From the NCBI RefSeq assembly GCF_032854445.1, contig NC_088304.1, forward strand, positions 20,907,704-20,971,703: DNA of 64,000 bases. The letters are read 5' to 3'. Source of the DNA: Liolophura sinensis (taxonomy: Eukaryota; Mollusca; Polyplacophora; Chitonida; Chitonidae). Under the pieces are notes generated by a model that saw only the letters and a program-made list of their open reading frames with translations, was not told the origin of the DNA and did not search any database. Each line of letters begins with the position of its first letter. The first letter of the stretch is position 1. Both the position numbers and the translations under genes were made by a program. Positions 56,532-64,000 of the stretch are shown here, in pieces.

Positions 56532-59500
56532 CTGAGGGAAGAAGAACAGGTTACAAGTAGATGAGTAATGATTGTGTGTTTCATGCGCATGTTTGTTACA
56601 ATTACTCACTTTATATGAAATAATACACTTATACACATGACATAAACGATTGTAACGTAGTGAGTAAACCCAGAGTACCAACGACAGTGTGATAGTTGGC
56701 AAATCCAGCGTCTTGTCAATCCAGCCGCATGTCAGTCCTGCCTCATGTCAATATACCTCAGCCAGAGCAGCCACGGCAGTGTGATAGTTGGCAAAACCAT
56801 CCTCTTGTCAATCCATTCTGGTGTCAATATACCTTAACCAGAGTAGCAACAACAGTGTGATAGTTGGCAAATCCAGCCTATTGTCAATTCAGCCTCATGT
56901 CTATCCAGCCTCATGTCAATATACCTCAGCCAGAGTAGCAACGACAGTGTGATAGTGGGAAAATCCAGCCTCATGTCAATATACCTTAGTGAAGGTATAT
57001 TCCTGTAGTTCAGGTAAATACTTAAAACATGGCAACGTACAATATCATTAAAGAGGTACAGCATAGCGTGTAAGACCAGGGCACCAACGACAGTGTGGTG
57101 ACTGGCGATGGTCAGACGTAACTGGTGAAACACCACCTCTTGTCAGTTAACCTCAGTTGGGCTTTTATTCTAACTGTCCATGCAAATGTATAAATAGTAG
57201 CAAATGACCACCCCCAAGTTTCGTGGCTTAAACAGAATTAGATAAAAAAAAAAGCGCTAGGATGATGGCTCAAGTAGAATTATGTAAACAAAATGCAGTG
57301 GTGTTAGTTGTTATTCATAAGACATCACTGCTTTTGAACTACTCAAAATGCTGTGTCGCCGACATGTTTAATACACAGGTACAATCACATTAAAACAATT
57401 CTTAAATGTAGCCCACACGTGTATTCAGAAATTATGCTAACCACGTGCAATTGTCGAAAGTACAATATAGCAGTGTAAATGCGCTCAACTTTAGTTACGA
57501 TGCCAGGCTTTGAACAAAGCATCACTGCACTGGACATTTAACCTGTTAACTTCAAAAGGATACTTTAATTAAATTAGCCACGGTCATTTTTACATTTTCA
57601 ACATGGCGACCGAGGGGTGACACGAAATATTTGCTCGGTACCTTTACAATCATGACGATGGCTAAGACTCTGTTTCGTTCAATCCGAAGATACTGACTGA
57701 AAATAAATCATCTACACCATATATGAAGGTGGGCTAAATTTATTCAAATTTTGAAAATATAGCCTACAGATCCTGATCAACGGCTAGAGGCGGATAGCAT
57801 GAGGTAATCAGTCCATGCTGACAGGTCATGCACACTGCACGGACTTTTCATATTCGGATGCACGCTTTTTCCACTGGGAATGGAACTGAACAAATCTAAA
57901 ACTAAGACCAAAGCTCAAGCTAGACGTCGAATTATTAGTTCGCTGACCTCTAATGACGATTCTCTTGCTACCAATGAGTAAACCTTCTGGTAAAAAGGTG
58001 AAAACTACCATGACAGTCGAGGAGCAACTTAAGACAACTGCGGACAAACTGAATAATCTTGTGACGGCTGGAATGCTGAGAAAAGATCTTGAGGTGAGTG
58101 AGAGCCGTATTATAAAAACACTTACGGAGAAAACTGACCAGCAGGAAAATAGAATATTCCACCTCGATCAAGATAATGACGCTTTAAGGGAGGACTTCAA
58201 AGCGTTGTGTCTGGAGCGAGAGAAAGACTGTGAAGAAGTACTTGATCATGTATGTAAACATCACAACGATTTCGAACAAAACACACGACGAAACAGCGTT
58301 CGAATTTAAAGAATTCAGGGTGACGAGAAGAGAGAAACGTTAGCTGAATGTTTTGAGAAAGTTGTTGAACTTCTAAACAACAAATTGGGGATGACTACCA
58401 AAACGATATAAGTATTGCGCATAGGCTCAGTCCCTTGCGCCCCAACTCTCAGTCTAACCCATGGACTGTAATTGTAAAATTTGTATCGAGAAGTAACAAA
58501 GTGGTGGTAATAAAACGCCGGAAAGTACTAAAGGGATCCAGTTTTGTAATACGCGAAGACCTCACTCGACAAAATCAGTCCCCGTTAAAATCGGCTGTTG
58601 AAAACTCTCAAGTTGTATCGGCCCGGTCACGTGATGAAAAAATTCATGTAATAACTCATGATGACAAATAACTATAATCACGTCGACTGCGTATCTAAAC
58701 AAAATCATTCTGTACATGGACGTTCAACTAAATTAGATGGATACGCTTTTGTATGAAAATGTGTTGTTCATGGTGTAGAGCTGAACGATCAGGTGTCTCC
58801 TATCTGGCGGTGTTCCTCTATTATGAGCTGCAGCAGAAATAGCCCTTATACTATAACCTATTGCTGTTATGTAAATACGAAATCAAAAATATTGTTCACT
58901 GTGTTTAGTTTTTAGATCATTTTTGTACGTATAATATACAAAAGTAGCATGATTTCTAAAATACAGTTCCTTTTTTTCAGTTTTTGGCCTCTGATGTTTA
59001 CCGACTCGCTTGATGCTACTCTTCCACATTACGGCAACCTCACCTTTACAAATCCCGTTTAAAGTCAGTAACTTGTAAATTTCAGTATTAGTCAGCTATG
59101 ACTCACTATAGAGCACTCTACTGAGGAGCACATAAATTTCATCCATTTATTGAGAATGTTAAATTTCATCTCATCTTTTTTGTTTTCTGTTTCTGGGGTT
59201 ATCTTCTTTATTTATACGTTAAGAAACACTAGCTACATGAGTACTTTATGCGCCTGTAAGTTCTTCTCAGATGACTGACATTTCGTTCTCGATTCTGCCA
59301 TCAGTCTTCCGATTTCCATGTGAAAAATATATCCCAGCAGCAAATGCTTCATCCTCTCATCAACAGAGTATGATCTTGAGATTTTAGATAGCATGTGTTT
59401 TAATCCAATTGATTTAAATGCCACTGAACATATATCAGTACCAACTGGCGATAATGGCGATGAGATGAAGCCAATTCACATGAATCGATTTACTTTTCGC

Positions 59501-62500
59501 AATTGTCTTTTAATTCTGAACCTCGGCTACAACATTTTGATCCTACAACCAATCTATCATTTTTTTTCATTTGAATGCCAGAAGCTTAAGCAAGAATTTC
59601 ACAGAAATAACTGCCTTTACTCATAGTTTCCCCCTTTTTTGTCCTTGGATTCTCGGAATGTTGGCTTAACTCAACCACTGAAAAATTGTTTGAAATTCGA
59701 GGTTACAATACTTTCTCTTTGCAACGTACCCGGCGTAAGGGTGGAGGCATCGGTCTCTACATTACATCAAACATTACGTCATATAAAGCACAGGTGGATC
59801 TAAGTTTTCTCAGCGACTCTGCTTGTTGTGAACGTCTGTTCATATAGATTAAATTCAACAAGTCCTTATATCTTATAGGTGTTGTATATAGATCACCTAG
59901 TAAAGATGTCAATGATTTTAAAAACCATAGATTATATATCGTACAAAAAATGCCAAAAAGAATCAAAACAAACTGTTATAATGGGGGACTTTAATAATGA
60001 CCTTTTCAAAACTGAATATCACTCCCTATCAAAAGACTTTCTTGCAATAATAAAATCAAATTACTTTCTCCCCCAAATTACTAAACCAATTACAGTACAA
60101 TCTCGATCAGCGACATTAATTGATAATATATTAACAAATTGTTTCCATACGTATCTTCTCTCTGGAATCCTACTAACAGACATAACAGATCATTTTCCGA
60201 TGTTTATATCATTAAATCAGGATACTCTAGGAGTAATACGGAACAAAAACTGCAGTACCAGAAATACAACGCATGAGAGAAGTAAAATTTTATCAATGAA
60301 ACAGAAAATACGAACTGAGACTCCTCCATCTATAACCGCTATTTTCCAATTACTCAGGTTAAATTTCATAAAAAGGTCATACCACCGTGGGTAACAGGCG
60401 GCCTTCTGACATCTATCTTCTCTGTCACATTATTAACCTATCTTACGCATCAGGCAATGTTTCTGACTGCATGAAAATTGCTTAAGTGTCGCCTGTATAC
60501 AAAGAAGGAGAGGCTAACCAACTGGAAAACTACCGACCTATATCCGTACTTCCCAGTTTCAGTAAAATACTTGAGAAAATAACTTCAAATGCAGGATTTA
60601 GCCATGCAGAAACTAACGATATAATAAATAAAAACCAATATGGCTTCAGAGCAAATCTTTCAACATCTCTGTCCATTGTATGATAAATTAGCGAGTGCCA
60701 CGGAGAACAAACTGTACAGTATAGTCACATTTGTCAACCTTTCAAAGGCATTTGGTACAGTAAATCTGGCCATACTTTTGCGTAAACTTGAATACTGTGG
60801 TTTTAGAGGTATAAGTAACTCTTGGTTTAGAAGTTTTTTCCTATGATAGAACTCATTGTGTATCACTGAATCTGTACAATGTGGAGTTCCACAAGGCTCT
60901 ATTTTAGGACCTTTCATGTTCTTACTTTATATCAATGATATATCTCATGTATCTAACCTTATTCATTTTATTCTTTTGCAGATGATACCAGCACTATTTA
61001 CTCCTCTCATCATATAAATGATCTCTATAATACTATGTCCATTGAACTTGAAAAACTTCATACTTGGTTCTGCTGCAACCGCCAATCCCTGAACATTACG
61101 AAGATAAAATATCTTTTCATAACCCCTCTCACTAAAAAGAAAATAAACTCACCACCCTCTCTTAAAACATGTGGCAATGAAATAGAAAGATTATATAAAT
61201 TCAAATTTCTTGGAATGGTCTTCAATTCCAAACCTAACTGCACTTCCCATATCGACTATATTAGTGCAAAGGTGTATTGAAATCTCGGGTTGATAATCCA
61301 CATAAAGCATTTTGTTAACAAGAAAACATTTTTTATTCTGTGTTTTTCTCTTATATATCCTTATATCATCGATGGGGTATATCGAATACATATCGAACTC
61401 ATCTCACACTCTTACAGATCCTCCAGAAACACGTCATTCGAACTATCACTTATTCAAAAAAAATGATCATACGTCCCCTCTGTTCCGTCAATTATCCAAC
61501 TTACTACTGTGAGAGATTAACATTTTATCTGTATAACTCTTAGCACACAAGTTTTTTTATCATCCCGAACTTACTCCTCCCAGCTTCGAATCTGATCTGT
61601 TAAAACAATCTGCTACCCATTACTATGTGACTAGAACAACTCGATTGGATTATAATAGACCTATGTACAGAACGAACCTATCGTTCTTCTCGTTAAGAAC
61701 AATTTGTCCTCGAGAATGGAATAAACTACCCACCACTCTTCGAATTATAACGTCCACGTCTTTTTTTTAATAAAGGCTTAAAATATATCTCCTTGAGCAA
61801 TTTGATTAGGACGCATTTTGGGTGCTTACGTAGGTTAATGTCCAAAGAAATATTCCCTAAAGTTCATTCTAAGGTTTCCAACATCTTTTATGATTCCTGA
61901 TTGCGAACATTTGTTTGTTACCATGTATGTTTATATATGTCACAATGTTATATCATTACCATTAATCTATGTATATACTCCATACGATACCTTTTTCGCA
62001 GACAAAATTGTGTTTTTGGCCACATGGGACATCGAAGGCCATGAAGTCCGAAAGAAATGAGTCGGTTTCCCACCAAAGTTTGTTGTGCATCACCACACAG
62101 TGTCCATAGCCATTGTCGTTAGATGGTTCTCCAGGTTTCCACATGATGTAGTTGCTGGCGTTCGTTCCGTCGTGCCACACGAATTCGTTTTCTGCATGGG
62201 AAGGTAACAAACTGTTACGATAACAAACTGTAACCGTTAATAAACGACAACTTATCACAAAACGCTAGCCAGAATCGCAGATATCGATGCCGCGACCCAT
62301 CCTCACCCTACCCCCACCCCACAACACAACTACTCAGATCTATTTAAATGTTTAATAGCTTTCGTTAAGATAAATTTGGGCATAGAACACCAGTTTAAAG
62401 TGCACCCACATCGTGGACAAAAGCTCTGGCCCGGCTTTGAGGGACAAGCCAAAGTTCAACCGACTAAATCAACTCTCAAAGAATTCTGTATAATTTCAAA

Positions 62501-63659
62501 ATTACTTATAAGATTTTGATGACCTGATTTACCAGAGCTAAACTGATTATCTTTACTTCTTAATGTGGTTTCCACCGGGGGGACTCAAAAATTGAACAGC
62601 GCTACTTTTGCCTGTAAGGTTACCATTTCAGGTATGAAGTGTTGAATTCGTTCAATGATGCTCATGTAACTATAGCAACTACGAGTTCAACCAATGGTGT
62701 TGCTTGTTATTAACTTCTTATTATTCTTGTCCTTTTTTTTGTCTCACAAGATAATCAAACAGAATTAAAAAGGATTTAACTATTCTCAGAGTTATTTTGA
62801 TGGGTGGGTTGAAGTACTGTGTAAAATGACGAAATAGTTTTTCCACCCCCCTTTTATCTAGTCCTGCTTCATAGAGACGCCTTCCCGAAGGCAAGTAAGC
62901 TGCCCATACCCGAGACATTATACTGATAGTTGCACTATCCCCTTCATACTTAACGCCAAGCGAGGAAGTTACAATTTCCTCTTTTAAGGTCTTAGGTGTG
63001 ACGCGGAGTAACCCTGGATCTACCGCTCCCCGAAGCTGACGCTCTACCAACTGTGCTATCGCGGCCGGCACAGCAAGAGCCTTTTGCATTCAGTGGACAA
63101 GAAAAAATTTGAAGGGGGTGTGGGGGGGGGGGGGTGTAGCCAGATATTTATTGGAATTTTGGAGTCTTCCTATAATCCCACATTGTTGTCACTAACTTGG
63201 GCTTACTATCCATGCCGTTATCATGTACTACGTGTACCACTCATTGTCTTATGACGTGCAATACGATAGTTAAACAAAAATGTTAAAGCATACATAATGC
63301 AGATAGACTACCACTTGTTTATTCATTTGGAAACAAAAGCATGTCTCAAGAACAATCGTAAACATATTTTGCGCATTGTACTGCTACATGTATTTAAAAT
63401 ATAAGCAAGTATTACCAATCCTCATGTCTGTCGCCCCAATATAGAAAGCGTGGTTGTTGACATAGGTCTCGTTGGCCATCAACTGTCGAACAAGATTTAG
63501 TTCTACCTCGGAATCGATCTTCACCAAATGACCACCAGCTGATCGGCACAAACAGGACGCCTCGATTCGTTTGGTGGGAACGGTGTCAACATAATAGCAG
63601 CCCCCTGTCTCCTGGTAACATGACCACGTAAGCTTGACGCAGACAGCGATAGAAAATAT
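56287..63659 (-). CDS. Gene C: secreted C-type lectin-like plus apple protein
   Basis: Join of 63416-63659, 61991-62191 and 56287-56531: 690 nt, 229 residues plus stop, all open, introns phase 1, exon lengths identical to gene A. Lectin part: VKLTWSCYQETGGCYYV, ASCLCRSAGGHLV, FYIGATDMRI, FVWHDGTNASNY, EPS in the sugar-loop position, GHCVVMHNKLWWETD, VPCGQKHNFVCEK. Apple part: VWEIVSRDETYPL, SCVECSNLCMLTCSCMSFGC, DGDCILYKKHYTR, PGYVFYD. Seven cysteines in the apple part. Its EPS loop is the closest of the four to the EPN motif of mannose-type lectins, so sugar binding is plausible but unproven. Intron 1 (1.2 kb) holds a SINE. Intron 2 (5.5 kb) holds a CR1/L2-like LINE on the opposite strand. 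The signal-peptide exon is expected beyond 63659 and was not found. Confidence 0.85.
56670..56995 (+). repeat. Tandem array grown from the D-rep head
   Basis: Four imperfect units of about 60-95 bp, each CCAGAGTAGCAACGACAGTG, TGATAGTTGGCAAATCC, a variable number of CAGCCTCATGTCAAT modules, then ATACCTCAG. The opening matches the first 40 bp of D-rep. It lies in gene C intron 2. Confidence 0.85.
57065..57410 (+). repeat. D-rep dispersed repeat, full
   Basis: CCAACGACAGTGTGGTGACT, GTCAGACGTAACTGGTGAAA, TTATTCTAACTGTCCATG, GGCTTAAACAGAATTAG, GCAGTGGTGTTAG, CTACTCAAAATGCTGTG and ACATTAAAACAATTC, with an inserted second copy of the AAGTAGAATTATG block. Confidence 0.8.
57953..58309 (+). pseudogene. 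LINE ORF1 coiled coil
   Basis: 118 open codons. Heptad-like stretch DKLNNLV to EENRIFHLDQDNDALREDF-type (about residues 25-100), then EQNTRRNSVRI as in the L1-type ORF1 trimer end. A stop then cuts the frame. Confidence 0.7.
58435..58671 (+). pseudogene. LINE ORF1 RRM/C-terminal part
   Basis: PWTVIVKFVSRSNKVVVIKR, KVLKGSSFVIREDLTRQNQS; preceded in another frame by SIAHRLSP. These are L1-type ORF1 C-terminal motifs. Confidence 0.65.
59879..60394 (+). pseudogene. LINE endonuclease C half (CR1/L2-like)
   Basis: 171 codons: TVIMGDFNNDLFKTEYH, ITKPITVQSRSATLIDNIL and GILLTDITDHFPMFISL (the SDH motif reads TDH). The N half lies at 59640-59880 in shifted frame (ETWLNSTTEK-like, RKGGGIGLYI). Confidence 0.75.
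60486..61280 (+). pseudogene. LINE RT domain (CR1/L2-like), several frames
   Basis: VSPVYKEGEANQLENYRPIS, SKILEKI, QYGFRANLSTS, then VTFVNLSKAFGTVNLAILL (motif A with both Asp positions changed to Asn and Gly), GVPQGSILGPFMFLLYINDI, a frameshifted FADDTST, and LNITKIKYLFITP. Not functional. Confidence 0.75.
61991..62191 (-). CDS. Gene C exon 2 (lectin domain C half)
   Basis: 201 bp between CCCATGCAG and GGTATCGT, phase 1 at both ends. Contains GEPSNDNGYGHC and HNFVCEK. Confidence 0.85.
62855..63068 (-). mobile_element. tRNA-headed SINE, family 2, copy b
   Basis: The minus-strand head GCGATAGCACAGTTGGTAGA (A box) is followed by GATCCAGGGTTACTCC (B box-like), then a body CCTCGCTTGGCGTTAAGTAT, GGGATAGTGCAAC, TCAGTATAATGTCTCGGGTA and CTTGCCTTCGGGAAGGCG. 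It lies in gene C intron 1, sense to the gene. Confidence 0.8.
63122..63135. repeat. G homopolymer
   Basis: A run of about 13 G after GGGGTGTGG. Confidence 0.8.
63416..63659 (-). CDS. Gene C exon 1 (lectin domain N half)
   Basis: 244 bp between ATCCACAG and GGTAATAC, phase 0 to phase 1, fully open. Confidence 0.85.
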
Positions 63660-63837
63660 CTGTGGATGAACGATCATGGTTTTAGACAACATTTTGGCAA
63701 AGAAAAAACCTTACAGCATAAAACCTCATCTTATCCAAAACATGCTAAAATCCACTGTGAGCGAAGTGTGCTCAAAACTGATTATCTACACATAGTTGCC
63801 GTCCTCGTCATGGACGATTCCATTTTGCTAATAAAAT

Positions 63838-63872
<35 letters not shown>

Positions 63873-63893
63873 AGGGGGGGGGGGGGGGGGGGT
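63838..63893. repeat. (TG)n then G-run microsatellite
   Basis: About fifteen TG units followed by GGAGG and a run of about 20 G. Confidence 0.95.
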
Positions 63894-64000
63894 TGAGCTG
63901 CCCGAACGCCAGCTTTCTTCAAAATTTGTCACAGTTTTCTGGAGCAAAAGGCAGCATGGATTTATGTACTGGTTAACTTTAAACGTAAAACATTAACCAT

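Larger units (their letters stand above)
57830..61975 (+). mobile_element. CR1/L2-like LINE (dead) in gene C intron 2
   Basis: ORF1 (57953-58672) has a coiled coil and L1-type RRM and C-terminal motifs; ORF2 has an APE endonuclease (59640-60260) and RT (60486-61280), then a connector and a 3' UTR. There is no RNase H, unlike the other LINE family here. Frameshifts and stops are frequent. The group label rests on GDFNNDL, SATLIDNIL, NYRPISVLP and GVPQGSILGPFMF. The 3' end lies within about 20 bp of the gene C exon 2 donor. Confidence 0.8.

Noticed and set aside
62721-63089. A 122-codon minus-strand open frame
   Set aside because: It runs through the tRNA head and body of a family-2 SINE; its start IAQLVERQLRG comes from the A-box region and has no protein homology that I recognise.
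63838-63893. TG/G run as a telomere or Z-DNA regulatory element
   Set aside because: It is an ordinary dinucleotide microsatellite with a G homopolymer; no telomeric TTAGGG units.

Overview
The window is nuclear DNA from an animal, most probably a marine mollusc or another lophotrochozoan. Evidence: split genes with GT/AG introns, short secreted C-type lectin plus PAN/apple genes in a cluster, tRNA-derived SINEs, many decayed non-LTR retrotransposons with APE endonuclease, RT and RNase H, minisatellites and AT-rich spacers. The organism call is inference. There are no bacterial operons, rRNA genes or functional tRNA genes.

The supported protein genes form one family with four members: A (+, 5083-7518), B (-, 21633-23549), D (-, 42215-46071, a pseudogene) and C (-, 56287-63659). 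Each is built from the same three exons: exon 1 of 244 bp (N-terminal half of a C-type lectin-like domain), exon 2 of about 201 bp (C-terminal half) and exon 3 of 245 bp (a short apple/PAN-like domain ending in an aromatic-acidic pair and stop). All internal introns are phase 1. A and C are open throughout. B carries a 1-bp deletion at the start of exon 2 that a downstream AG could bypass. D has stops and frameshifts in exons 1 and 2 but an intact exon 3. A signal-peptide exon is expected upstream of each exon 1 and was not located. These are probably secreted sugar- or pattern-recognition proteins; the function is inferred from domains only.

Most other DNA is transposon-derived. One I/Nimb-like LINE family (CCHC ORF1, APE-RT-RNase H ORF2, ATTC-type tail) has about eight dead fragments: 586-4690 (-), 13385-18640 (-), 25385-27718 (+), 27752-31045 (-), 31430-33880 (+), 42463-43795 (-), 46225-49662 (+) and 50820-51170 (+). 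A separate CR1/L2-like LINE (57830-61975, +) fills intron 2 of gene C. Two types of tRNA-headed SINE are present. A non-coding dispersed repeat, called D-rep here, recurs at about 20 sites. A second diverged family, E-rep, includes a close inverted pair at 9.7 and 32.2 kb. Minisatellites of 38 bp (36.6-36.8 kb) and 41 bp (40.1-40.5 kb) are clear.

A few orphan cysteine-containing open exons (108-353, 11207-11518, 34271-34477, 37587-37803) look coding by codon texture but could not be assigned to a family or joined into genes. All exon borders were read by eye from splice consensus and from comparison of the four paralogues; no transcript evidence was available.
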